DNA from: Mesorhizobium sp. Root552
Lineage (GTDB): Bacteria; Pseudomonadota; Alphaproteobacteria; Rhizobiales; Rhizobiaceae
Length of the DNA: 64,000 bases
Assembly: GCF_001427285.1 (NCBI RefSeq)
Contig: NZ_LMFV01000015.1
Span: forward strand, 33,949 to 97,948
Reading direction: 5' to 3'
Under the pieces are notes generated by a model that was not told the origin of the DNA, did not search any database, and worked only from the letters and a program-made list of their open reading frames with translations. Within the stretch, counting starts at the first letter, position 1. Every line of letters begins with the position of its first letter. The translations under genes and the position numbers were made by a program. Below, one piece after another: positions 1 to 8,053 of this stretch.

Positions 1-156
1 CCCGCTGCTTTCGCAGCGACCCGGCGTTCGCTGGCCTTTCATCGTGCCACCGGCACGATGAATTCGCTTCGCGAACCGGCTGCTCACCCCCTCATCCGAC
101 CTCGCTACGCTCGGCCCCCGCCCGGCCCTCCGCTATGGCTCCGGGCGTTCGTCGTT

Positions 157-182
157 CGAAAAGCCCATTTAGGGGCTTTTCG
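157..182. terminator. Perfect 10-bp stem hairpin, possible bidirectional terminator
   Basis: The arm cgaaaagccc (157-166) pairs perfectly with gggcttttcg (173-182) around a 6-base loop (167-172). The A-rich and T-rich ends of the stem could serve as a short U-tract in either direction. No gene end is close by, so the terminator role is inferred from structure only. Confidence 0.35.
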
Positions 183-660
183 TGCGCTCCGTGCACCACG
201 TCTCACCCCACAAGGGGCGAAGGCAGGTGGGCATCCGCGTTCCGGCCAATGTTCAACATGGCTACCTAGCGGTGAGGTCGATGCAGGCGTCCCCTTCGCC
301 CCTTGTGGGAGAAGGCGCCTGAACGAAGTGAAGGCGGATGAGGGGTATTGGCAAAAGGTCCGAAGCGTTTGGCGCTCTGCCGCGATGTGACGGAATGGAT
401 CCCGGATAGTCCTTCCTCCCTTCGCTCGAAAGCGATTTCCGGGATGACGAAGTTGAGGAGGCAGCGCTCTTTTGGCCGGATGCCGAAGTTGAGGGGGGTT
501 GTTCCGGCTTCAGGGGCGACGAGGTTGAAGCGCCGCTTCCGGGTTGATGAGGTTTCCGGCTCACATCCCGTGATGACGCAGCATGGAAGCCTCGCCGCGT
601 CTGGAGTGAGACGCAGTGGCGACGATATGGCAGGGAACGAAGAGTACCCAGCCTGCGATT

Positions 661-727
661 GCGGGCCGCGCCCGATGGCGCACCCCCGCGGAGGCCCGCC
701 GCGAAAGCGGCGATACGGCCGTGAGCG
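661..727. repeat. 67-bp direct repeat, copy 1
   Basis: This copy differs from the second copy at 774-840 by two substitutions. It contains an internal GC-rich palindrome (gcgggccgcg...). The copies are 113 bp apart and lie just beyond the 3' end of asd. Confidence 0.7.
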
Positions 728-773
728 AGTTTATTTCGAGGGTTCGGGCGCCGCGTCAGCCAAGTCCGCGACC

Positions 774-840
774 GCGGGCCGCGCCCGATGGCGCGCCCCC
801 GCGGAGGCCCGCCGCCAAAGCGGCGATACGGCCGTGAGCG
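774..840. repeat. 67-bp direct repeat, copy 2
   Basis: This is the second copy of the 661-727 repeat with two mismatches. It ends five bases before the asd stop codon, so it forms the 3' flank of the asd transcript and may fold as its terminator. Confidence 0.7.
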
Positions 841-844
841 GAAA

Positions 845-1879
845 TTACGCCGCCTTCTGCTTCGGCTTGATGAGGCCGCGCTCGATCATCAGTTCGGCGA
901 TCTGCACGGCGTTGAGCGCCGCGCCCTTGCGCAGGTTGTCGGAGACAACCCAGAGGTTGAGGCCGTTGTCGATGGTCGAATCCTCGCGGATGCGCGAGAT
1001 GTAGGTGGCGTCTTCGCCCGCCGATTCGATCGGGGTGATGTAGCCACCGTTCTCGCGCTTGTCGACGACGAGGCAGCCCGGCGCTTCGCGCAGGATGTCG
1101 CGTGCTTCGTCGGCGGTGATCGGCTTTTCGAACTCGAGGTTGATCGCCTCCGAGTGGCCGATGAACACCGGCACGCGCACGCAGGTGGCCGTCACCTTGA
1201 TCTTCGGATCAAGCATCTTCTTGGTCTCGGCGACCATCTTCCATTCTTCCTTGGTGGTGCCGTCTTCCATGAACACGTCGATGTGGGGAATGACGTTGAA
1301 GGCGATGCGCTTGGTGAACTTCTTGGCCTCGACAGGGTCGGCCACGAATACGGCGCGCGTCTGGGTGAACAACTCGTCCATGCCTTCCTTGCCGGCGCCG
1401 GACACCGACTGGTAGGTCGAGACGACGATGCGCTTGATGGTGGCGGCATCGTGCAGCGGCTTGAGCGCCACCAGCATCTGCGCGGTCGAGCAGTTCGGGT
1501 TGGCGACGATGTTCTTCTTGGTATAGCCGGAAATGGCCTCGGGGTTCACCTCCGGCACGATCAGCGGCACGTCCTGATCGTAGCGGAAGGCCGAGGAATT
1601 ATCGATGACGACGCAGCCCTGCTTGCCGATCTTGGGCGACCATTCCTTGGACACGTTGCCGCCAGCCGACATCAGCGCGATGTCGGTATCGGAGAAGTCA
1701 TAGGTGTCGAGCGCCTTGACCTTCAGCGTCTTGTCGCCGAACGAGACTTCGGTGCCCTGGCTGCGCCGGGAGGCCAAGGCCACCACTTCGCTCACCGGAA
1801 AGCCGCGCTCTTCCAATATGTTCAGCATTTCGCGGCCCACATTGCCCGTGGCGCCGACTACCGCAACCTTGAAACCCAT
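845..1879 (-). CDS. asd: Aspartate-semialdehyde dehydrogenase
   Basis: This enzyme reduces L-aspartyl-4-phosphate to aspartate semialdehyde with NADPH, the branch step toward lysine, diaminopimelate, threonine and methionine. The 344-residue protein opens with the Rossmann motif GATGNVG (residues 9-15). It carries the catalytic-Cys motif NPNCSTAQ (Cys130), then QSVSGAGKEG and, near the C-terminus, the RVPVFIGHSE segment with the active-site His. Length and motifs fit the Gram-negative ASADH family. I chose the ATG at 1879 because AGGAG lies 10 bases upstream; an in-frame ATG at 1888 is possible. It is divergent from the helicase gene at 2295. Cytosolic housekeeping enzyme. In many Rhizobiales asd lies near leuB, which here is 43 kb away. 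Confidence 0.96.
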   Translation of the reverse strand: MGFKVAVVGATGNVGREMLNILEERGFPVSEVVALASRRSQGTEVSFGDKTLKVKALDTYDFSDTDIALMSAGGNVSKEWSPKIGKQGCVVIDNSSAFRYDQDVPLIVPEVNPEAISGYTKKNIVANPNCSTAQMLVALKPLHDAATIKRIVVSTYQSVSGAGKEGMDELFTQTRAVFVADPVEAKKFTKRIAFNVIPHIDVFMEDGTTKEEWKMVAETKKMLDPKIKVTATCVRVPVFIGHSEAINLEFEKPITADEARDILREAPGCLVVDKRENGGYITPIESAGEDATYISRIREDSTIDNGLNLWVVSDNLRKGAALNAVQIAELMIERGLIKPKQKAA

Positions 1880-2294
1880 CGAAGTCATTCTCCTGTCGCT
1901 CTCCGCTTGTTTTCTGGAGAACCCGCCGGCCGGTGCGGGTCCCGCCTCCCTCGGGCCGAACCCGGGGAGAGGGCGGAGAGGCCAAGGGAGATCAGACCGT
2001 GGTAGCGGTCGTTTTTTTGGCCGTGGTTTTGGTCGAGGACAGACGCGCAGAAACCCCTCCGGCCCTGTTGTGGCCGGGGAAGTCGAATGCAAAGAGCGCC
2101 ATCAAGAGGCCACGCATCGGATACGTCCTGTTCGGTGCCGGCTTTTACGCGGTTTCGCCGAAGAGTCAATCGCGCAGGCTGTACAACAAAGGTCTGGCGA
2201 AGTAGGAACGCCCGACAAGCTGTCCGACGCTGAGTTGGACACGGCGTGGCCGCGCACCTGGCGCGCCCGGACCCCCAAACTCCGAAAGACGAAG
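1880..2294. other. Divergent intergenic region asd / DEAD-box helicase
   Basis: These 415 bases separate the two divergent starts and should hold both promoters. Open frames run through the stretch on both strands, but none has a family signature. I see no strong -35/-10 pair or conserved operator that I would call. Confidence 0.5.
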
Positions 2295-4151
2295 ATGACC
2301 ATGTTCGAAGGCATTGTTCCCGCGCTGGCCGAGGCGCTGGAAAAACGGGGTTATTCCGAACTGACGTCGGTTCAAAACGCCGTGCTCGACCCGAAACTCG
2401 GGCAGTCCGACGCCCTGGTTTCGGCCCAGACGGGATCGGGCAAGACGGTCGCCTTCGGCCTCGCTCTGGCTCCGACGCTTTTGGGGAATTCGGAGCGCTT
2501 TGGGCAGGCTTCAGCACCATTGGCGCTGGCAGTTGCGCCGACGCGCGAACTCGCGCTTCAGGTGGCGCGCGAACTGGAATGGCTTTACGAATTCACCGGC
2601 GCAACCGTTGCGACCTGCGTCGGCGGCATGGACATGCGCAGCGAGCGGCGCGCTTTGGAACGGGGCGCTCATATCGTCGTCGGCACGCCCGGACGCCTGC
2701 GCGATCATATCACGCGCCACGCGCTCGACATGACGGCGCTCAAGGCCGTGGTGCTGGACGAGGCCGACGAGATGCTCGACCTCGGCTTTCGCGAAGACCT
2801 GGAATTCATCCTCGACGCGGCTCCGGCCGAGCGCCGCACGCTGATGTTTTCGGCGACCGTGCCGCGCTCCATCGCGGCGCTTGCCAAGGGCTACCAGCGC
2901 GATGCCGTGCGCATTGCCGCGGCGGGCGAGGAAAAACAGCACCACGACATCGAGTACCGGGCGCTTTGCGTGGCGCCTGCCGACCGGGAAAACGCCATCA
3001 TCAACGTTCTGCGCTACTACGAGGCCCGCAACGCCATCGTGTTCTGCAACACACGCGCCGCCGTCAACCATCTCACCGCCCGCTTCAACAACCGCAATTT
3101 CTCGGTGGTGGCGCTGTCGGGCGAGCTCAGCCAGAACGAGCGCAGCCATGCGTTGCAGGCGATGCGCGACGGGCGCGCCCGGGTGTGTATCGCCACCGAT
3201 GTCGCGGCGCGCGGCATCGACCTGCCCAATCTCGAACTGGTCATCCATGCCGACCTGCCGACCAATCCGGAGACGCTTCTGCATCGCAGCGGGCGCACCG
3301 GGCGGGCCGGGCGCAAGGGCGTCAGCGCGCTGATCATTCCGAACCATGCGCGGCGGCGCACCGAACGCCTGCTGCAGAACGCCGGCATCAAGCCCGAATG
3401 GGCAAGCCCGCCGTCGGCGGACGAGGTCATCCAGCGCGACAACGAACGCATGCTGGCCGATCCCGCCTTCGCCCAGCCGATCAATGACGAAGAGCGGACC
3501 TTCGTCGCCACCCTGCTTGAAAAGCACGGCGCGGAGCAGGTGGCGGCCGCCTTCCTGCGCTTTGCCCGTGCCGGGCGCTCCGCGCCGGAATATTTGTCCG
3601 AGCCGGTGCCGTTCAAGCCTTCAACCGAAAGGGGCGAGCGCGGTCATCGAGACGAACAGCCCAGCCGACGCGACGACTTTGGCGACAGCGTCTGGTTCTC
3701 GCTTTCGGTCGGCCGTCGCCAGAACGCCGAGCCGCGCTGGCTGATCCCGATGCTGTGCCGCACCGGCAACCTCACCAAGCGCGAGATCGGCGCGATCAGG
3801 ATGCAGCCGGAAGAAAGCTTCGTGCAGATCGCCGCCGACAGCGCCGACCGCTTCTTTGCGGCGATCGGACCGGATCACAAGGTTCAGGGCAACATCGCGG
3901 TGAAGCGCCTTGACGGGCAGCCCGACCTGTCGCGAGCCGGCTACAATCCGCCGAAGCCCGACAAGAAACCGCATCGCGGCAAGAGCGGGTTCGATGCGGC
4001 CACGCCGAAGCGGCGCTTCGACAAGCGCGAAAAGCCGCAGCCCGAGAGGCAGTTTGCCGACCAGAAGCCGTGGGCGGCCAAGCCCGGAAAGCCAAAAACG
4101 GACAAGGCGCGGGCGCCGAAGACCAGGAAGGGCGGAAAGAAGCCGGGCTGA
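2295..4151 (+). CDS. DEAD-box ATP-dependent RNA helicase with DbpA-type RNA-binding domain
   Basis: This protein unwinds RNA duplexes, probably in ribosome assembly or cold adaptation. Of 618 residues, about 1-350 form the two RecA lobes. It has the Q motif region (SVQNAVL), Walker A AQTGSGKT (44-51), PTRELALQ, DEAD box VVLDEADEMLDLGF, SAT, and motif VI HRSGRTGRAGRKG. A DbpA/CsdA-type RNA-binding domain follows (SVWFSLSVGRR through ESFVQIAADSADRFFAAI). The last 80 residues are a basic Lys/Arg/Pro tail typical of rRNA-binding helicases. The start is the ATG of MTMFEGIVPALAEAL; the frame is open far upstream but without family-like sequence. It ends 23 bp before the convergent ureE-like gene. 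The family (DeaD/CsdA/DbpA) is clear; the exact orthologue is not. Confidence 0.93.
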   Translation: MTMFEGIVPALAEALEKRGYSELTSVQNAVLDPKLGQSDALVSAQTGSGKTVAFGLALAPTLLGNSERFGQASAPLALAVAPTRELALQVARELEWLYEFTGATVATCVGGMDMRSERRALERGAHIVVGTPGRLRDHITRHALDMTALKAVVLDEADEMLDLGFREDLEFILDAAPAERRTLMFSATVPRSIAALAKGYQRDAVRIAAAGEEKQHHDIEYRALCVAPADRENAIINVLRYYEARNAIVFCNTRAAVNHLTARFNNRNFSVVALSGELSQNERSHALQAMRDGRARVCIATDVAARGIDLPNLELVIHADLPTNPETLLHRSGRTGRAGRKGVSALIIPNHARRRTERLLQNAGIKPEWASPPSADEVIQRDNERMLADPAFAQPINDEERTFVATLLEKHGAEQVAAAFLRFARAGRSAPEYLSEPVPFKPSTERGERGHRDEQPSRRDDFGDSVWFSLSVGRRQNAEPRWLIPMLCRTGNLTKREIGAIRMQPEESFVQIAADSADRFFAAIGPDHKVQGNIAVKRLDGQPDLSRAGYNPPKPDKKPHRGKSGFDAATPKRRFDKREKPQPERQFADQKPWAAKPGKPKTDKARAPKTRKGGKKPG

Positions 4152-4174
4152 CGCCGGTTTCCGAAGCGTGAAGC

Positions 4175-4627
4175 CTATTTGCTCTTGCCGAGGAACTTGA
4201 CCGTGCCGCGGTGCAGGATGTGCTGGAGCCGATCCAGCACGTAGCCCGATCCAAGTTCGCCGATGACGTAGAGCCGGTTGCCCAAAAAACGCACCGGCCA
4301 GTGCATGTTGCCGGCGCAGTAACCGAGTTCCAGCCCGGCGGCGGCGTCGGCCGCGTCGAACACCAGCCAACGCTCCGGCTCGGCCTTGACGACGATGGCG
4401 CGCTTGTCTTCCAGAAGCAGCACGGCCCCGTCGACCAGGCGCTGGGTGCGCGGCAGCTCGATCCGGCATTCGGTGCCGCGATCGGTCGCCACCGACAAGC
4501 GGCGGCGAGCGATCTCGACCGTATCGAGCAGGATGAATTCGATGCGGCCCTCGTGATCCAGCAGATGAAGCCGCGCAGCGATTTCCCTGTCCGCCGACAA
4601 GCCCACTATGGCATTCAATCTGAGCAT
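4175..4627 (-). CDS. UreE-like protein (urease accessory fold) at the end of amide cluster 1
   Basis: This 150-residue protein has a C-terminal half that matches the UreE signature: LELGYCAGNMHWPVRF, corresponding to the GNRHxP nickel-site region, then LYVIGELGSGYVLDRLQHIL. UreE proteins deliver nickel to urease, but no urease structural gene occurs in the window. The His-rich C-terminal tail of classical UreE is absent; the protein ends GTVKFLGKSK. It is the last gene of the minus-strand cluster, 48 bp after urtE. I chose ATG 4627 because TAGGGA lies five bases upstream. Inference: it may be a metallochaperone for another metalloenzyme of amide/urea catabolism, or may serve a urease encoded elsewhere. 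Confidence 0.75.
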   Translation of the reverse strand: MLRLNAIVGLSADREIAARLHLLDHEGRIEFILLDTVEIARRRLSVATDRGTECRIELPRTQRLVDGAVLLLEDKRAIVVKAEPERWLVFDAADAAAGLELGYCAGNMHWPVRFLGNRLYVIGELGSGYVLDRLQHILHRGTVKFLGKSK

Positions 4628-4675
4628 CGAATTCCCTACCGATTGAGAGATTGGACAGGCTTGCAAGCTGTTGCC

Positions 4676-5368
4676 TCAAATTCCGAGGTGGGCGTCGACG
4701 GCCTCGCGGTCGTAAAGCTGCTGTGGCGAAATCTCGGCGACGAACACGCCCTTCTGGATGATCAGCACCCGGTCGGCCAGTTGCCGTATGAAGCGGATGT
4801 CCTGCTCGACGAGGATGATGCCGAGGTTGAGCGCGGCCCTGAGCTCCCCCAGTTTTTCGGCAATCAGGTCTACGATGGAGGGCTGGATGCCTTCCGTCGG
4901 CTCGTCGAGCAGGATCAGTTTCGGCCGCCCGGCAAGGCAGCGCGCAAGCGCCAGGATCTGCTGCTGGCCGCCGGACAGGCCGCGGCCCGGCCGTTCCAGC
5001 AGATCCTTCAGAACGGGGAAATGGTCGAGCATTTCGGGGATGGCGCTTTCGCCGTTGCGCATGATCTCGCCCATCTTCAGGTTCTCCATGACGGAGAGCT
5101 GCGGGAAGATGTCCCGGCCCTGCGGCACGTAGCCGATGCCGGTACGGGAGCGCTCGGCGGTGCTGGCGCGCGTGATGTCGTGGCCGGCAAAGTCGATGCG
5201 TCCGCTGGTCGCCTTGATGTTGCCGACCAGCGTGCGCAGCAGCGTGGTCTTGCCCATGCCGTTGTGGCCGAGGATGCCGACCACCTCGCCCGGTTTCATC
5301 TTCAAGTCGATGCCGTGCAGGATCGGAATGCGGCCATAGCCGGAGTGAAGATTCGTGACCTCAATCAT
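4676..5368 (-). CDS. urtE: Urea/amide-type ABC transporter ATP-binding protein UrtE (cluster 1)
   Basis: One of two ATPases of a branched-chain-amino-acid-type (HAAT family) importer. The 230-residue protein has Walker A GHNGMGKTT, signature LSGGQQQILALARCL, Walker B LILLDEPTEGI and an H-region LVEQD typical of LivF/UrtE proteins. The start ATG at 5368 overlaps the urtD stop by eight bases (ATGATTGA), implying translational coupling. The paralogous urtE of cluster 2 has the same type of overlap. Peripheral cytoplasmic membrane location. The substrate is inferred from the AmiC/AmiR neighbours to be a short amide or urea. Confidence 0.9.
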   Translation of the reverse strand: MIEVTNLHSGYGRIPILHGIDLKMKPGEVVGILGHNGMGKTTLLRTLVGNIKATSGRIDFAGHDITRASTAERSRTGIGYVPQGRDIFPQLSVMENLKMGEIMRNGESAIPEMLDHFPVLKDLLERPGRGLSGGQQQILALARCLAGRPKLILLDEPTEGIQPSIVDLIAEKLGELRAALNLGIILVEQDIRFIRQLADRVLIIQKGVFVAEISPQQLYDREAVDAHLGI

Positions 5369-6086
5369 CGTCGGCTTTCCCAAGATAGATTTCGCGAACC
5401 AGTTCGTTGCCCTGGATGTTTTCCATCGTGTCTTCGACCAGCACGCGGCCCTGGTGGAAGACGGTCACGGTGTGGGCGATCTGCTTGATGAACTGCATGT
5501 CGTGCTCGACCACCACGATGGCGGCGGTCTTGTTGACCTCGCGGATGAGCTCGGCGGTGCGGTTGGTCTCGTCGGCGGTCATGCCGGCGGCCGGCTCGTC
5601 GAGCAGGATCAGCTTCGGCTCCAGCGCCACCACCATGGCGAGTTCGACCCACTGGCGCTGGCCGTGCGCAAGCTCGCCGACAAGGCGGCCGACCAGACCG
5701 GTCAGGCCGAGCCGCTCCGTCACTTCACTGGCGATCGCGGCAGCGCGCGCCTTGCCGTGGCGCGAACGCGCCGCGACCGAGATGTTTTCGCGCACCGTCA
5801 GGTTGTTGAAGACATCGGGCACCTGGTTCTTGATGCCGATGCCCAACTGGCTGACCTGGTGCGGCTGCGCTTTCGTTATCTCGACGCCTTCGAACAGGAT
5901 CTGGCCGGTGGTCGGCTTGATCTGTGCGGTCAGCATCTTGAAGAAGGTGCTTTTGCCGGCGCCGTTGGGGCCGATCAGGCAGCGCAGTTCGCGTTGCTTC
6001 AGGTTGAAGTCGACGCTGGAGATCGCGACAACGCCACCGAACCGCTTTTCAAGCCCCCGGGTCTCGAGGACGCATTCGGCGCTCAT
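5361..6086 (-). CDS. urtD: Urea/amide-type ABC transporter ATP-binding protein UrtD (cluster 1)
   Basis: LivG/UrtD-type ATPase of 241 residues. It has Walker A GPNGAGKST, the variant signature LAHGQRQWVELAMVV, Walker B LILLDEPAAGM and switch His VVEHDM. The LAHGQRQW signature (instead of LSGGQ) is characteristic of UrtD within the HAAT family. The ATG at 6086 sits in an ATGA overlap with the urtC stop, and the 3' end overlaps urtE by eight bases, so the genes are tightly coupled. It partners UrtE on the cytoplasmic face of the UrtB/UrtC permease. Confidence 0.92.
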   Translation of the reverse strand: MSAECVLETRGLEKRFGGVVAISSVDFNLKQRELRCLIGPNGAGKSTFFKMLTAQIKPTTGQILFEGVEITKAQPHQVSQLGIGIKNQVPDVFNNLTVRENISVAARSRHGKARAAAIASEVTERLGLTGLVGRLVGELAHGQRQWVELAMVVALEPKLILLDEPAAGMTADETNRTAELIREVNKTAAIVVVEHDMQFIKQIAHTVTVFHQGRVLVEDTMENIQGNELVREIYLGKADDD

Positions 6087-7117
6087 GACACGCTCCTTTT
6101 CTCGACCAGCGGTTTTGCATAGGAACGGCGCTGGCAGGTTCGCTCGATGAGATCGAGAACGGTCGGCGTGATGCCTTTCGGCACGAGTAGGACGAAGCCG
6201 ATCAGGATGGTGCCGAGGACGAGGTTGGCGTTGAGCACCTGCTGGGTGCCGAGCTGCGTGGCGATCCATTGCACCAGGAAGCAGCCGACGATCGGCCCGA
6301 GCAGCGTGCCGGTGCCGCCGACGATGACCCAGATGATGACCTGCGCCGACTGGGCGAGGCCGAACACATCCGGGCTGATGAACATGCCCCAGTTGGCGAA
6401 CAGGCAGCCTGCGAGCCCGGCGATGCCGCCGCCGATGGTGAAGGCCGCCAGCTTGTAGAAGCGGGCGTCGTAGCCGAGCAGTTCGGCGCGGCGTTCATTC
6501 TCGCGAATGGCGACGACCACCTGCCCGAAGCGGCTTTTCAGCATCAGCCGCAGGCCGACATAGACCGCCAGCAATGTCAGCCCGGCAGCGTAGAAAAGCC
6601 CGTCGAGCGACAGGAAGGTAGTTGGCGACCCCGGCAGGTTGAGCGGGGGAATGGCCGGGATGCCGTTGTAGCCGCCGATTGCCGCATTGCCGATCGTATA
6701 GGCGGAGCCCGACGTCGTGCCCATCAGCTTATAAAGGATCAGCGTGACAGTCAGCGTGATGACGCCGAAATAGACGTCGGTGATGCGGGCATAGAACAGG
6801 AAGTAGCCCAGCAGCGCGGCGAACAGGGCCGGCACCACGATGGACAGGATCAGCGGGATGGTGCTGTCGCCCATGTTGATGACGGCGATGGCATAGGCAT
6901 AGGCGCCGATGCCGAAGAAGGCGGACTGGCCGAAGCAGAGGATGCCGCCATAGCCCCAGATCAGGCCGAGGCTGAGCGCAAGGATGGCCAGGATCACATA
7001 GGAGGTCAGTTCGATCAGGAAGATCGGATCGACAACCAGTGGAACGACAACCAGCAGCGCCAGGCCGATGATGACGGCGGCTACGATACCGCCAGTTCCG
7101 TTGCAGGCCGCGGTCAT
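6083..7117 (-). CDS. urtC: Urea/amide-type ABC transporter permease UrtC (cluster 1)
   Basis: LivM/UrtC-family inner-membrane permease of 344 residues with about nine hydrophobic segments. The N-terminal helix includes IVAAVIIGLALLVVVPLVV. Family signatures are LGLIWGYGGILCFGQSAFFG, AIRENERRAELLGYD (the cytoplasmic coupling loop) and VGGTGTLLGPIVG. The ATG at 7117 overlaps the urtB stop (ATGA) and has AGGAG nine bases upstream. The frame is open further upstream, but only as the shadow of urtB. It pairs with UrtB to form the translocation channel. Confidence 0.93.
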   Translation of the reverse strand: MTAACNGTGGIVAAVIIGLALLVVVPLVVDPIFLIELTSYVILAILALSLGLIWGYGGILCFGQSAFFGIGAYAYAIAVINMGDSTIPLILSIVVPALFAALLGYFLFYARITDVYFGVITLTVTLILYKLMGTTSGSAYTIGNAAIGGYNGIPAIPPLNLPGSPTTFLSLDGLFYAAGLTLLAVYVGLRLMLKSRFGQVVVAIRENERRAELLGYDARFYKLAAFTIGGGIAGLAGCLFANWGMFISPDVFGLAQSAQVIIWVIVGGTGTLLGPIVGCFLVQWIATQLGTQQVLNANLVLGTILIGFVLLVPKGITPTVLDLIERTCQRRSYAKPLVEKRSVS

Positions 7118-7980
7118 GATGCTCTCCTGAAGAAGCTTCCGGTGACGCCCTGCGGCATGAACCGCAACAGGATGACGGCAGCCGCGAGCAGCGCGACCTC
7201 GCCGATGACCGGGGTGGACAGATAGGTGATGATCTGGTCGATCGCGCCGAAGAGGACGGATGCCGAAACGGTGCCCGCCAGCACGGCAGGGCCGCCGCCG
7301 ATGACGGTGATGAAGGCCTTGGCGACGTAGGCTGCGCCGATGGTGGGCACGATGCCGGTGATCGGGGCCATGACGCCGCCGGCCAGTCCGGCGAGTCCCG
7401 CGCCGATGCCGAAGGTGGCGGCATAGACGGCAGGCGGGTTGACGCCCAATGCTGCGGCCATTTCGGGATTCTGCATGGTGCTGCGTGCGATCAGGCCGTA
7501 ACGGGTGAAGCGGAACACGGCCCAGATCGCGGCAAACACCGCAATCGCGATCAGCACGATGATCAGGGAGTAGGCCGCGATGTAATAGTTGCCGACCTGG
7601 AGCGAGCCGGCGGGTGCGGAAATGCCTTCGGTGGTGTTGCCGAAGATCGTCGTGGTGATGCCGACGAGGAACAGGCTCAGCCCCCATGTCGCGAGCATGG
7701 TGTCGCGCGGACGCCCGTAGAGGAAGCGGATCACCGTTCGCTCGATGATGATGCCGATGATTGCCACCACCAGCGGAGCGAGGATCAGGGTCGATACCCA
7801 GATATTGATGCCGGCTTTCGTCGCGACGATCGCGGCGTAGCCTCCGAGCATGAGGAATTCGCCATGCGCAAGGTTGATGACCCGCATCATGCCGAAAATG
7901 ATCGCCAGGCCGACGCTTATCAGCGCCAGGCTGGCAACGGCCCGAAGGGCCTCAATGGAAAGTACAACGAGCAGGTCCAT
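7114..7980 (-). CDS. urtB: Urea/amide-type ABC transporter permease UrtB (cluster 1)
   Basis: LivH/UrtB-family permease of 288 residues. The hallmark stretch GLAIIFGMMRVINLAHGEF is at residues 23-41, followed by repeated hydrophobic helices, the STMQNPEMAAALGVN coupling loop and FITVIGGGPAVLAGTV. It lacks the long N-terminal extension of some cyanobacterial UrtB proteins, as expected for rhizobial amide-type versions. It starts 73 bp after the urtA stop; that gap holds a strong GC hairpin. Confidence 0.93.
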   Translation of the reverse strand: MDLLVVLSIEALRAVASLALISVGLAIIFGMMRVINLAHGEFLMLGGYAAIVATKAGINIWVSTLILAPLVVAIIGIIIERTVIRFLYGRPRDTMLATWGLSLFLVGITTTIFGNTTEGISAPAGSLQVGNYYIAAYSLIIVLIAIAVFAAIWAVFRFTRYGLIARSTMQNPEMAAALGVNPPAVYAATFGIGAGLAGLAGGVMAPITGIVPTIGAAYVAKAFITVIGGGPAVLAGTVSASVLFGAIDQIITYLSTPVIGEVALLAAAVILLRFMPQGVTGSFFRRAS

Positions 7981-8003
7981 GGTCGAGCCTCAAGATGGTT
8001 GCG

Positions 8004-8034
8004 GGGCGTCCGGGATCGTTCCGGCCGGACGCCC
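8004..8034 (-). terminator. GC-rich hairpin between urtA and urtB (cluster 1)
   Basis: A perfect 10-bp stem, gggcgtccgg (8004-8013) with ccggacgccc (8025-8034), has no following T-tract on the minus strand. This suggests an mRNA-stabilising or partially attenuating hairpin that keeps the binding protein in excess over the permeases, rather than a full terminator. Cluster 2 has an equivalent hairpin at the same position in the gene order. Confidence 0.55.
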
Positions 8035-8053
8035 TCGCCATTGTCCGGGTCGG

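Larger units (their letters stand above)
1..844. other. Noncoding, repeat-rich region downstream of asd
   Basis: I see no credible gene here; the open frames are short and rich in Arg/Pro, as expected of GC-rich noncoding DNA. The stretch is a mosaic of small palindromes. A perfect 10-bp hairpin (cgaaaagccc, 157-166, with 173-182) could act as a bidirectional terminator. A 17-bp inverted repeat pairs 206-223 with 293-309. Two 67-bp near-identical copies lie at 661-727 and 774-840. This pattern is typical of rhizobial intergenic mosaic elements. The upstream gene that this region would belong to is outside the window. Confidence 0.6.

Noticed and set aside
58..1004. Plus-strand open frames at the left edge
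   Set aside because: They have Arg/Pro-rich composition, overlap one another in several frames, run into the antisense of asd and lack ribosome sites and domains.
4175..4627. A urease operon
   Set aside because: Only the UreE-like gene is present; no ureA, ureB, ureC, ureF, ureG or ureD/H sequence occurs in the window.
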